Shown piece after piece: positions 16,714 to 25,091 of a stretch of 64,000 nt of DNA; positions within the stretch are counted from its first letter, which is position 1; every line of letters starts with the position of its first letter. Under the pieces are notes generated by a model that did no database searches, had not been told where the DNA came from, and saw only the letters and a list, made by a program, of their open reading frames with translations. The position numbers were made by a program, and so were the translations under genes. The DNA comes from Labrys okinawensis (lineage in GTDB: Bacteria > Pseudomonadota > Alphaproteobacteria > Rhizobiales > Labraceae): contig NZ_PUEJ01000002.1 in the NCBI RefSeq assembly GCF_002982075.1, forward strand, positions 620,001-684,000, read 5' to 3'.

Positions 16714-17333
16714 GGCTTGCCTCCGCTCGCCGCGGCCGCAGTGGACTTGGCTGCCGCAGCGGATTTCTCGGCTGCAGCCTTGGCCTTGGCGGCGGCCGCC
16801 GCTGCCGCCTTCTCCGCCGCGATCCTGGCATTGTAGCCGGATTTTTCGCGGGCAACGGAGAGCCAGGAGGACTGCCCCTTCAGCCGGTGATCGACCGGTG
16901 CCTGCGGCACCTCGATGGCGCTGCCGCCGGCCATGTTGCGCGAGCCCTCATAGGCCTTGACCCAGACGCAGGGCATGTCGGCATAGACCTCGCAATTGCC
17001 ATTGGCCCTGACGCCGCCGCAGGGACCGTTGCGCAGGCCCTTGGGGCAATTCATCGGGCAGGACATGCCGGTGGAAGAGAGAGCGCATTGGCCGCACATC
17101 TTGCAGTCGAACAGGCTCGACTTGACCAGCTTCTCCACCTTGGCCACCGGCTTTTCCAGCCTGTCCCAGCCGATCGCCGTGAACAAGGGCGAGAGCTTGA
17201 CCAGCGTCCACTCGACGCCGTGATAGATCCGTTCCATCGCGGCGGAATGGCGGATGGCCCAGAAGCGCAAGGCGAATTTCTTCGCGTCGCGCGGTGGCTT
17301 TCCGGTGGCTTCGAAGGCAGCGGGCGTGCGCAT
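16710..17333 (-). CDS. MetV-like zinc-binding partner of methylenetetrahydrofolate reductase
   Basis: 207-residue protein of the methylenetetrahydrofolate reductase C-terminal (MetV-type) family. A cysteine cluster at about residues 76-108 (CKMCGQC, then CPMNC and PCGG) looks like a metal or iron-sulfur site. In acetogens MetV partners MetF to pass electrons; its redox partner here is not known. The last ~45 residues are a low-complexity Ala/Lys tail (AAAAAAAKAKAAAEKSAAA) predicted to be helical or disordered. It begins 26 bp after the virulence-factor-family gene and overlaps metF by ATGA. Confidence 0.85.
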   Translation of the reverse strand: MRTPAAFEATGKPPRDAKKFALRFWAIRHSAAMERIYHGVEWTLVKLSPLFTAIGWDRLEKPVAKVEKLVKSSLFDCKMCGQCALSSTGMSCPMNCPKGLRNGPCGGVRANGNCEVYADMPCVWVKAYEGSRNMAGGSAIEVPQAPVDHRLKGQSSWLSVAREKSGYNARIAAEKAAAAAAAKAKAAAEKSAAAAKSTAAAASGGKP

Positions 17334-17359
17334 GTCTCAGGGAACTCGCGTTGGGGCGA

Positions 17360-17662
17360 TCAGCGGTTTTCTCTGCCGCCATTCTTGGCAAGAGCCGCCA
17401 GCCGTTCCTTGTCGTATTCCGCCTCGATCTTGGCCGCCGCCGCCGAAACTTCCGCTTCGAGGTCGTCGCCGCACTCGATCGGGGGGCTGCGGTGGAACTC
17501 GGCGAGATAATCGTCCGTGCCGGCGGCACCGCCGCGCATCGCCGCCATGTCGACGGCCTCGCCGAAGCGCGAGCTCAGTTCGCGCTTGGCGCTGGTGCGG
17601 CCCTGCTTGGCCACCACCATGGTGGGAATGTCGCGCCAATAGGTGACGATGAGCTGGGGCAT
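17360..17662 (-). CDS. Small 'virulence factor' family protein linked to folate one-carbon genes
   Basis: 100-residue cytoplasmic protein beginning MPQLIVTYWRDIPTMVVAKQ, the hallmark of the short family named virulence factor in databases. The name is historical; no toxin-like feature is visible. In alphaproteobacteria such genes tend to sit with MetF, MetV-like proteins and methyltetrahydrofolate:corrinoid methyltransferases. It leads the three-gene operon here. The central part is charged and probably helical. Function unknown. Confidence 0.75.
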   Translation of the reverse strand: MPQLIVTYWRDIPTMVVAKQGRTSAKRELSSRFGEAVDMAAMRGGAAGTDDYLAEFHRSPPIECGDDLEAEVSAAAAKIEAEYDKERLAALAKNGGRENR

Positions 17663-17680
17663 TGGGGATTCCTATATGGA

Positions 17681-17815
17681 TGTCATCCCGTGCGCATTGC
17701 TGCGCGGAGTGCCGCGATGCAGACACGGGACCGGGTGAAGAATGGACCGCCTTTCTCGTCCTGCGGTCCCGGATCTGCGACGCATCACTGCGTGCTGCAT
17801 CGCGTCCGGGATGAC
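17681..17815. repeat. TGTCATCCCG...CGGGATGACA palindromic repeat
   Basis: Long imperfect inverted repeat whose ends are TGTCATCCCG and CGGGATGACA, with further pairing inside (GGGACCG / CGGTCCC). It fills the gap between recR and the one-carbon operon, both on the minus strand. Non-coding, a widespread intergenic design. Confidence 0.7.
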
Positions 17816-17820
17816 AGGCC

Positions 17821-18423
17821 TCAAAACGGCGTCCGGCTGCGGATCGCGGCAGCCAGGGTGCCCTCGTCGAGATAGTCAAGCTCGCCTCCGACCGGCACGC
17901 CATGCGCCAGTTTCGTCACCTTGACGCCCGTGGGGGCCAGAAGGTCGGTGACGTAATGGGCGGTGGTCTGGCCGTCGACCGTGGCATTGAGGGCGAGAAT
18001 CACCTCGGAGACGCCGCCCTCGGCGACGCGTGCGACCAACCTGTCGATGGTGAGATCTTCGGGGCCGACGCCATCGAGCGGCGAGAGCGTGCCGCCGAGC
18101 ACATGGTAGCGGGCATTGACGACGCCGGCCCGTTCCAGGGCCCAGAGATCGGCGACATCCTCGACGACCACCAGGAGCGTGTTCTCGCGCCGGGGATCGC
18201 TGCACAAGGTGCAGGGGTCGCAGGTGTCGATATTGCCGCAGTTCGAGCAGACCACCACGCGCTCGCAGGCGATCTGCAGGGCCGAGGACAGCGGCACCAT
18301 CAACTGCTCGCGCTTCTTGATCAGCGTCAGCGCCGCCCGGCGGGCCGAACGCGGCCCGAGCCCGGGCAGGCGCGCGAGCAGCTGGATCAGGCGTTCGATT
18401 TCGGGGCCGGTGACGGATGCCAT
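17821..18423 (-). CDS. recR: Recombination protein RecR
   Basis: RecR of the RecFOR gap-repair pathway, 200 residues, the usual length. An N-terminal helix-hairpin-helix ([17 protein letters not shown]) is followed by the C4 zinc finger ([16 protein letters not shown], residues about 57-72) and the TOPRIM domain ([15 protein letters not shown], then the glycine-rich and acidic motifs). The ATG at 18423 gives the conserved start [12 protein letters not shown]. In many bacteria recR follows dnaX-ybaB; here it is about 10 kb away and alone. Confidence 0.95.
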   Translation of the reverse strand: MASVTGPEIERLIQLLARLPGLGPRSARRAALTLIKKREQLMVPLSSALQIACERVVVCSNCGNIDTCDPCTLCSDPRRENTLLVVVEDVADLWALERAGVVNARYHVLGGTLSPLDGVGPEDLTIDRLVARVAEGGVSEVILALNATVDGQTTAHYVTDLLAPTGVKVTKLAHGVPVGGELDYLDEGTLAAAIRSRTPF

Positions 18424-18495
18424 GATGTCCAGATAGGTGATTTGTGGACGAGGTGCGAGGGGAGAGTGGAAGTGTCGGCAGGTTTTGTGCGTGGA

Positions 18496-18586
18496 TCCCG
18501 GGAGCGCGGAGGTCCTCGTCCGCTTCTTCTCACCCTGAAGGCGCAATGTTTCCCGGAGGCGGACAAGGATGTCCGCGCTCCCGGGA
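18496..18586. repeat. TCCCGGGAGCGCGGA palindromic repeat
   Basis: Inverted repeat of about 40 bp per arm: TCCCGGGAGCGCGGA on the left and TCCGCGCTCCCGGGA on the right, with the inner arms CCTCGTCCGC / GCGGACAAGG. It lies between the divergent recR and HPP-family genes. Half-copies occur near 4482 and 56288. Confidence 0.8.
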
Positions 18587-18701
18587 AACACTGCGTCCTT
18601 TCGTACCTTGAATGCCTGCTGCCTAAGCTTTAAGCACCTATCGCTTCGCGATATATCGCGCCCAGGGCGGACCACGCCCATCCTATCTGCCGGGTCAAGC
18701 T

Positions 18702-19787
18702 ATGGCGTTTCTTCCCTTCAAGCTGTTCGTGCCGATCCTGGCCGGCGCCACCCTGCGCGACCGGCTGTTCGCCAGCCTGGGCGCCATCGCGGGCATCGGC
18801 TTGACCGGCCTGGTCTGCACGCTCGTCTTCGGCCGCGATCCGCATCTGCCCTTCATCGTCGCTCCCGTCGGCGCTTCGGCCGTGCTGCTCTTTGCCGTGC
18901 CGGCCAGTCCGCTGGCCCAGCCTTGGTCGATCATCGGCGGCAATACGCTTTCGGCGCTGTGCGGCATCGCGGTCACCCGGTTCGTGCATGAGCCGATGCT
19001 GGCCATCGGCTTGGCGGTCGGCCTCGCCATAGCTGTGATGTCGCTGACGCGTTGCCTCCATCCGCCGGGCGGGGCCGCCGCCCTGACGGCGGTGATCGGC
19101 GGACCGGCGGTGGCCGCCGCCGGCTTCGGCTTTGCCCTGGTGCCGGTCTGCCTCAACTCGACATTGCTGGTGACGCTGGGCTGGCTGTTCCACCGCTTTT
19201 CCCGCCATCCCTATCCGCATGTGCCGGCCTCCGCCCCGGCCAGCACGCACGGTACCGCCGATCCCGCGCCTTCCCTGAGGGTGGGCTTTCGCGACGAGGA
19301 TATCGAGGGGGCGCTGAGCGATCTCGGCGAGACCTTCGACATCGATCGCCAGGACCTCGACCGCCTGCTGCGGCGGGTCGAGCAGCGGGCGTTGTCGCGC
19401 TCCCATGCCGATCTCACCTGTGCCGACATCATGTCGCGCGACATCGTCACCGTCGAGCCCGAAGCCAGCGCCGAAACGGCCATCAGGCTCCTGCTGGAGC
19501 ATAATGTCCGCACCCTGCCGGTGATCGACTTCCACGACCGCGTGGTGGGCACGGTGGGCCTGCGCGACCTCGCCGGGCCGGTAAAGCAGGTCGGCGAGGT
19601 GATGACGCTGCCCACCCTTTCCACGCCGGAAGCGCCGGCCCTCGGGCTGGTGCCCGCCCTCACCGACGGCACCGCCCATGCCGTCGTCGTCGTGGACGAC
19701 GACAAGCGCATTGCCGGGCTCGTCACCCAGACCGACCTGCTCGCCGCTCTGTCGAGCCTGTCGGCACGGGAAGGATGGGGGCGCTGA
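18702..19787 (+). CDS. HPP-family membrane protein with tandem CBS domains
   Basis: 361-residue inner-membrane protein. The N-terminal ~165 residues form the HPP domain: four or five hydrophobic helices with the family motif CLHPPGGAAAL near residue 112. The C-terminal ~140 residues form a CBS pair (ADIMSRDIVTVEPEASAETAIRLL, later VVVVDDDKRIAGLVTQTDLLAAL), which usually binds adenine nucleotides. HPP-domain proteins have been linked to nitrite transport in plants and cyanobacteria, but the bacterial HPP-CBS form is uncharacterised. The ATG at 18702 begins at the first helix. Single gene. Confidence 0.85.
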   Translation: MAFLPFKLFVPILAGATLRDRLFASLGAIAGIGLTGLVCTLVFGRDPHLPFIVAPVGASAVLLFAVPASPLAQPWSIIGGNTLSALCGIAVTRFVHEPMLAIGLAVGLAIAVMSLTRCLHPPGGAAALTAVIGGPAVAAAGFGFALVPVCLNSTLLVTLGWLFHRFSRHPYPHVPASAPASTHGTADPAPSLRVGFRDEDIEGALSDLGETFDIDRQDLDRLLRRVEQRALSRSHADLTCADIMSRDIVTVEPEASAETAIRLLLEHNVRTLPVIDFHDRVVGTVGLRDLAGPVKQVGEVMTLPTLSTPEAPALGLVPALTDGTAHAVVVVDDDKRIAGLVTQTDLLAALSSLSAREGWGR

Positions 19788-19849
19788 TTGCGGGCGGCGC
19801 GACATCAGCACAGTCGCCTCACCGCCTCACGGCGTGGCCGGCATCCAGC

Positions 19850-21652
19850 TCAGGACAGATGGTGCCGTTCCTGAATCTTGTAGACCGGTGTCGGGATCGC
19901 CTCCTTGCGGGCCTTGAGCTGCAGGGACAAATAGAGTGAATAATGGCGCGACTGGTGCAGGTTGCCGCCATGGAACCATAGGGCCTCCTGCTGCGTGGGC
20001 TTCCACATGTTGCGCTGCTCGCCTTCCCACGGCCCGGGGTCCTTGGTGGTATCAGAGCCGAGGCCCCAGCACTTGCCGACCTTGTCGGCCACTTCCTTGG
20101 AGATCAGATCGGCGGCCCAGCCATTCATCGAGCCATAGCCGGTGGCATAGACGATGAGATCGGCGGGTAGTTCCCGGCCGTCCTCCAGCACCACGCCGCC
20201 CTCGCTCAATTCGCGGATGCCGACACCGCTGACCAGCTTGACCCGGCCATCCGCCACCAGGTCGCAGGCGCCGACGTCGATGTAATAGCCCGAGCCGCGG
20301 CGCAGATATTTCATGAACAGGCCGGAATCGTCATCGCCGAAATCGAGCATGAAGCCGGCCTTTTCGAGCCTCTTGTAGAACTCGGCGTCCTTCTCGCGGA
20401 TCTTGTTGTACACGGGCACCTGGAACTCGTGCAGGATGCGATAGGGCAGCGAGGCGAAGATCAGATCGGCCTTGCGGGTGGTCATGCCTGCGGCCACCGC
20501 GCGCTCCGAATAGAGGTCGCCGAGCCCGATCTCCATCAGCGAGTCCGATTTCACGATATGTGTGGAGGAACGCTGCAGCATGGTGACGTCGGCGCCGCCT
20601 TCCCACAAGGCCGCGCAGATGTCGTGGGCCGAGTTGTTGGAGCCGACCACCACCACCCTCTTGCCGCGATAGGCATCCGGGCCGGGATGAGTGGAGGAAT
20701 GCTGCTGCTCGCCCTTGAAGATGTCCTGGCCCTTGATTTTCGGCACGTTGGCCTTGCCCGACATGCCGGTGGCGAGCACCAGCTGCTTGGGCTTCAAGGT
20801 GATCTCGCGGCCGTCCCGCTCGACGATCACGGTCCATTCCTTGGTCGTTTCGTCGAAGCTCGCGGATTTGCAGGTGGTGGAGCTCCAATAGTTCAGCTCC
20901 ATTACCTTGGTATACATCTCCAGCCAGTCGCCGATCTTGTCCTTCGGTGCGAAAACCGGCCAATTCTCGGGGAAGGGGATGTAGGGCAGGTGGTCGTACC
21001 AGACCGGATCGTGCAGGCAGAGCGACTTGTAGCGCTTGCGCCAGCTGTCGCCCGGGCGCTCGTTCTTCTCGATGATGATGGTCGGTACGCCGAGCTGCCG
21101 CAGCCGGGCGCCGAGGGCGATGCCGCCCTGGCCGCCGCCGATGATGACGACATAGGGCTGCTCGGTGAAGCCCAGTTCCGAAGCCTCGGCTTCGCGCTTC
21201 TCCTTCCAGGTCTTGCGGGCGGGATCGCTGCCGTGCTCGGCGCCCATCGGACGGCGGAACCCCTTGGGCTCCTCATGGCCCTTCAGCTCGCTCATGGTGG
21301 TGAGAAGCGTCCAGATCAGGCCGTTCTTCAGGCGGATATGGCCATAGCCGCGTGCCACCTCCGTTTCGAACTCGAACCAGCCCTCGGTCACGCCATTGCC
21401 GTCGCTGGCAGCTTCGTCGGTATCCTGGCGGAAATGCCCGGGCTTGATGGCGGCGAGCTGCGACTTCAGCATTTCGCCGATGGCATCGCGCCCTTCCAGG
21501 GTGCGGATGTTCCAGGTGAAGGTCACCAGGTCTCGCCAATAGCAATCTTCCTGGAACAGGTTGACTGCGGCATCGATATCGCCGCTTGCGAGCGCCTTTT
21601 CGAGCTTGGCCAGAACCGCGTCCACCCTGGCCTGCGGACTTTGATCGAGCAT
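19850..21652 (-). CDS. Flavin-containing monooxygenase with N-terminal NTF2/SnoaL-like domain
   Basis: 600-residue flavoprotein. The first ~130 residues look like an NTF2/SnoaL-type fold (AVNLFQEDCYWRDLVTFTW, then GWFEFETEV). Two dinucleotide-binding motifs follow: GGGQGG near 173 for FAD and VGSNNSAHD near 345 for NADPH. The fingerprint between them, FKGEQQHSSTHPGPD, resembles the Baeyer-Villiger motif FxGxxxHxxxW/YP but has His instead of Trp/Tyr. VYATGY near 500 is the FMO C-terminal motif. Substrate unknown; ketones, N- or S-compounds are possible. It lies 109 bp downstream of the zinc dehydrogenase gene in one transcription unit that is probably sigma-54 dependent. Confidence 0.88.
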   Translation of the reverse strand: MLDQSPQARVDAVLAKLEKALASGDIDAAVNLFQEDCYWRDLVTFTWNIRTLEGRDAIGEMLKSQLAAIKPGHFRQDTDEAASDGNGVTEGWFEFETEVARGYGHIRLKNGLIWTLLTTMSELKGHEEPKGFRRPMGAEHGSDPARKTWKEKREAEASELGFTEQPYVVIIGGGQGGIALGARLRQLGVPTIIIEKNERPGDSWRKRYKSLCLHDPVWYDHLPYIPFPENWPVFAPKDKIGDWLEMYTKVMELNYWSSTTCKSASFDETTKEWTVIVERDGREITLKPKQLVLATGMSGKANVPKIKGQDIFKGEQQHSSTHPGPDAYRGKRVVVVGSNNSAHDICAALWEGGADVTMLQRSSTHIVKSDSLMEIGLGDLYSERAVAAGMTTRKADLIFASLPYRILHEFQVPVYNKIREKDAEFYKRLEKAGFMLDFGDDDSGLFMKYLRRGSGYYIDVGACDLVADGRVKLVSGVGIRELSEGGVVLEDGRELPADLIVYATGYGSMNGWAADLISKEVADKVGKCWGLGSDTTKDPGPWEGEQRNMWKPTQQEALWFHGGNLHQSRHYSLYLSLQLKARKEAIPTPVYKIQERHHLS

Positions 21653-21761
21653 GGTATTTCCTCCGGTTTATTGTGTTTGGTCGTGATTGTTACGTCGGGC
21701 AGAGAAGGAACGCTTGGTTGGTGTAACTCCTTGTTTCCGAGCCGGCCGCTCCGATCCGGCG

Positions 21762-22835
21762 TTATCCAGCCAGGTCGATCAGGATCTTGAGCTGTTCGCC
21801 GGCCGGGTCGAGCAGGGCGTCGAAGCCGTCTGTGACGGCCGCGTCGAGCGTGATCTTGCGGGTCACGACCTTCTTCGCCGGCAGCAGGCCGGAACTGATC
21901 AGGCGGATGACGCGCGGCCAGTAATGGGTGGGATAGGCCCAGGAGCCGCGAATATCGACATCCTTGAAGGTGACCTGGAACCAGTCGAGCGGATTCTCAT
22001 GCGGATGCAGGCCGGTCTGGACCACCACGCCCTGCTTGCGCACGGCGTCGAGGCAGGCCTTGAGGGCATGTTCGTTGCCCACGCATTCGATCGCCACGTC
22101 GCAGCCGACCTTGCCTTCGCTGAGTCCGCGCACCACGTCGCCGGGATTGTCACGCTTGGGATTGATGGTGACGAGATCGGGCAGGGCCGCCTTGGCGAAG
22201 GCGAGGCGCTTGTCGTTGATGTCGGAGACGAAGAGCTGGGCGGCACCGGCGGCCCGCGCCGCCAGCAAGGTGAGCAGGCCGATCGGGCCGGCGCCGGTGA
22301 CCAGCACGCTCGAGCCGGCGGTGACGCCTCCGCGGTCGCAGGCATAGACGGCCACCGCGCTGGGCTCGACCAGGGCCGCTTCCTCGTCGCTCAGCGCGTC
22401 GGGGATCTTCTGCACATTGTAGTCGTTGAGCAGGGCGTAGTCGGCCATGCCGCCGGAGATCCAGCTCAGCCCGGCCAAAGCGAGCAGGGGGCTCAGATGG
22501 AAGAGGCCGCGATCGGCGAAATAATCGCCCGAGCGCGGCATGATCAGCGGCTGCACCGAGACCCGGTCGCCCGGCTTCACCGCCTCGACCCCTGCGCCGA
22601 CTGCCTCGACGACGCCGCCGAATTCATGGCCGAGCACCTGCGGACCGCTCGCCCCGCTGAAGGGATGCGGCTCGACCGGGATGAAGATGGGGCCATAGGC
22701 ATATTCGTGCAGATCCGTGCCGCAGATGCCGACGAAACGATTGCGGATCAGAACCTGTCCGGGCGCCGGTTGTCCTGGCTTGGGCAGTTCTTCGAGCCGC
22801 AAATCCTTGGCGGCATGAAATCGCAGGGCCTTCAT
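21762..22835 (-). CDS. Zinc-type alcohol dehydrogenase (medium-chain, 2,3-butanediol dehydrogenase-like)
   Basis: 357-residue NAD(P)-dependent dehydrogenase of the MDR superfamily. Catalytic zinc ligands are Cys38 (GICGTD), His70 with Glu71 (GHEFGG) and a later Glu in VEPSAVAVYAC. The Rossmann motif is VLVTGAGPIGLLTLLAARAAG. The four-cysteine structural zinc loop found in classic ADHs is missing: the segment after VSVQP carries no CxxCxxC. It is the first gene of a unit with the monooxygenase, behind a sigma-54 promoter. The ATG at 22835 begins MKALRFHAAKDL, the usual start; the open frame upstream to 22892 crosses the promoter. Confidence 0.88.
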   Translation of the reverse strand: MKALRFHAAKDLRLEELPKPGQPAPGQVLIRNRFVGICGTDLHEYAYGPIFIPVEPHPFSGASGPQVLGHEFGGVVEAVGAGVEAVKPGDRVSVQPLIMPRSGDYFADRGLFHLSPLLALAGLSWISGGMADYALLNDYNVQKIPDALSDEEAALVEPSAVAVYACDRGGVTAGSSVLVTGAGPIGLLTLLAARAAGAAQLFVSDINDKRLAFAKAALPDLVTINPKRDNPGDVVRGLSEGKVGCDVAIECVGNEHALKACLDAVRKQGVVVQTGLHPHENPLDWFQVTFKDVDIRGSWAYPTHYWPRVIRLISSGLLPAKKVVTRKITLDAAVTDGFDALLDPAGEQLKILIDLAG

Positions 22836-22875
22836 CCTTGTCTTCCTCCCCTGTTGCAGGTTGTTGGGCAGGAAG

Positions 22876-22891
22876 AGCAATCGCCGTGCCA
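22876..22891 (-). promoter_or_regulatory. Sigma-54 promoter for the adh-monooxygenase unit
   Basis: Read on the minus strand: TGGCACGGCGATTGCT, a full match to the -24/-12 consensus TGGCACG-N4-TTGCW. It lies 41 bp before the dehydrogenase start. An AcoR-like sigma-54 activator is encoded directly upstream, and two palindromes lie between. Confidence 0.88.
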
Positions 22892-22944
22892 ACTGTCGGA
22901 AGCCGCGGCCTGGCGCGGTTTCCGGCTGCTTGGATACCCATCAC

Positions 22945-22981
22945 CGTTGCACGGCGTGCAACGAATGCCACAGCTGTGGCA
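22945..22981. promoter_or_regulatory. Two palindromic sites, probable upstream activator sequences
   Basis: CGTTGCAC-GGC-GTGCAACG (22945-22963), two 8-bp arms with a 3-bp spacer, and the perfect 16-bp palindrome TGCCACAGCTGTGGCA (22966-22981). They sit about 55-105 bp upstream of the -24 element on the minus strand, the usual position for an enhancer-binding activator. Either or both may be the AcoR-like protein's sites. Confidence 0.65.
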
Positions 22982-22997
22982 GGGCTGCTGCAACAGG

Positions 22998-24893
22998 TCA
23001 GTTGCGGTGGTTCAGGCCATGGCGTTTGATCTGGCGATGCACCGTGGACCGGTCGACGCCCAGGCTGCGTGCCGCCTGTGACACATTCCAATTGCAGCTG
23101 GCGAGCACGGCCTCGAGAGCGCCCCTTTGCGTATGCGGCTCCTCGCTCCTCTGCGGAAGCGCCCGCCGCAACAAGGCTTCGGGCAGGTCGCTCACTTCGA
23201 TGACGCCATTGTGGCACAGCACCGCGGCCACCGAGACCACATTGTCGAGTTCGCGGATATTGCCGGGCCAGTGATAGGCCTTGAGCGCGAGCAGGGCCGC
23301 CGGCGCAACCGCCAGCGCCTCGCCGTTCATGCGGTGCTTGGCAAGGATCTTGTCGAGCAGCCAGACGAAATCGGATCGTTCGCGCAAGGCGGGCAGCACG
23401 AGCGTCGCGGCATTGAGCCGGTAGAGCAGGTCCTCGCGAAAGCCGCCATCCCTGGCGAGCGCCTCGAGCGGCCGGTTGGAGGCCGACACCACCCTGATGT
23501 CCAGCGGCTTGGCGCGCGAAGCGCCCACCGGCGTCAGCTCCCGCTCCGACAACACCCGCAGGAACCGGCTCTGGAGCGCCAACGGCATGTCGCCGATCTC
23601 ATCGAGGAAGAGCGTGCCGCCATTGGCCTCCTCGATCAGCCCGATGCGCCCCCGCGGGGCCGCACCGGTGAAGGCACCCGGCAGATGGCCGAACAATTCG
23701 CTTTCGATCAGCGGCTCGGGGATCGCCGCGCAGTTCACCGCCACGAACTTGCCGGTCCGGCCGCTCGCCTCGTGGATGGCGCGGGCCAGATACTCCTTGC
23801 CCGTACCGGTTTCGCCCTGGATGAGGATCGAGACAGGCCGGGGCGCGAGCTTGGCGACCTTGGCCTGCAAGGCGGCAAGCTGGCCGTCGCCGCCGCTCAG
23901 ATTGCGCAGCGAGGTGGGAATGTCGTGGCGTGCCCCTGCCGGCGAGCGCACGGCAATATTGGGCTCGATGGCATGGGCGAACAGGGCGTTGCCGTCGCGC
24001 GCGAAGACGAGGCGATCCTGCGGGCGATGCTGGCGCGTCAGATCGGGCAGGTCGTCAATGTCCATGTCGAAGAAGCGTGACAAGGGCTGGCCGATCAGGG
24101 CTTGCGGGTCGCGCCAGTCGAGATTGCCCGAGCGCGCCAGCACCTTGGCGCCGCCATTGGTCATGCCGATGATGCGGCCGGAACCGTCGATGGCGATGCC
24201 GGCTTCCGGGTCGACATCGAGAAATTCCGGGGAGCGTGAGAAGCGCAGCACCCATTCGCGGCTCGATTGCGCCATCAGATTGGCGAGCTCGATGCGCCGC
24301 ACCGTGGCCGAGACGAGATGCAGGGCCAGGTTCTGGCTGGCCTTCTTGATCGGCGAGGAAAGCAGGGAGATGTCGAGCACCGCCGAGAGCCCGCCCTGAA
24401 TATCGTAGATCGGAGCGGCGGTGCAGGAGAGCGGCGTGTGGGTATTGTCGAAATGGTCGGTCTGATGAATGGTCAGGGCCTCGCCGGCTTCGATGCAGGC
24501 GCCGACGGCGCAGGTGCCGGCCCGCGATTCCGACCATTCGGAGCCCAGATAGAGGCCGGCCTTGCGCAGATTGTTGTCGAACAGCGGGTCTCCGTAGAAA
24601 TCCACAGTCACGCCGGCCCTGTCCGAGAGCAGCAGCACGTAGTTCTGCCCCGCCACCTGGCGGAACAGGCTTTCGAGGCCCGAGCGGGCGATCGTAATCA
24701 GTTCTTCCGATTGCTGGCGATGCTCGCGCAATTGGGTATCCGGCACGATGTAGGCCTCGCAGGCCTGGGCCGGATCCAATCGATGCTTGTTGATGCAGCG
24801 CAGCCAGCTTTGCACCACCGTGGCGTCGCGCATGGTCGCTGCGCCCAGGCCGACGCTTTCGATCTCGCGGATATGATCGACATGCGAAGCCAT
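22998..24893 (-). CDS. Sigma-54-dependent transcriptional activator, AcoR family
   Basis: 631-residue enhancer-binding protein. An N-terminal GAF-type sensor region (about 60-200) is followed by an AAA+ domain (about 320-550) with Walker A GETGTGKE, the sigma-54 contact loop GAFTGA, Walker B GTLFLDEIGD, and the sensor motifs. A Fis-type HTH ends the protein (LGVDRSTVHRQIKRHG). AcoR-family activators respond to small alcohols, ketones and related compounds and control their oxidation, which suits the dehydrogenase-monooxygenase pair downstream. It is on the same strand as its probable targets and is separated from them by 160 bp. Confidence 0.9.
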   Translation of the reverse strand: MASHVDHIREIESVGLGAATMRDATVVQSWLRCINKHRLDPAQACEAYIVPDTQLREHRQQSEELITIARSGLESLFRQVAGQNYVLLLSDRAGVTVDFYGDPLFDNNLRKAGLYLGSEWSESRAGTCAVGACIEAGEALTIHQTDHFDNTHTPLSCTAAPIYDIQGGLSAVLDISLLSSPIKKASQNLALHLVSATVRRIELANLMAQSSREWVLRFSRSPEFLDVDPEAGIAIDGSGRIIGMTNGGAKVLARSGNLDWRDPQALIGQPLSRFFDMDIDDLPDLTRQHRPQDRLVFARDGNALFAHAIEPNIAVRSPAGARHDIPTSLRNLSGGDGQLAALQAKVAKLAPRPVSILIQGETGTGKEYLARAIHEASGRTGKFVAVNCAAIPEPLIESELFGHLPGAFTGAAPRGRIGLIEEANGGTLFLDEIGDMPLALQSRFLRVLSERELTPVGASRAKPLDIRVVSASNRPLEALARDGGFREDLLYRLNAATLVLPALRERSDFVWLLDKILAKHRMNGEALAVAPAALLALKAYHWPGNIRELDNVVSVAAVLCHNGVIEVSDLPEALLRRALPQRSEEPHTQRGALEAVLASCNWNVSQAARSLGVDRSTVHRQIKRHGLNHRN

Positions 24894-25091
24894 GAGAAGG
24901 TGCGGCCAGCCTCCCTTGGAAATGGGTTTCTTGATCCATCCGGATCAGAAACCATGTCGTCTTGCTTGGATCTTGCGTGGAACGCACCAGCTCGATCGAA
25001 TTCCTCCCCGCGGCTTCGCTACTTCGCAGGCCGCAGGCTGCGCAGTGTGCACTAGTGCCGGCGAATGTAAACCGTCTTGGCGGCCTCGCGT

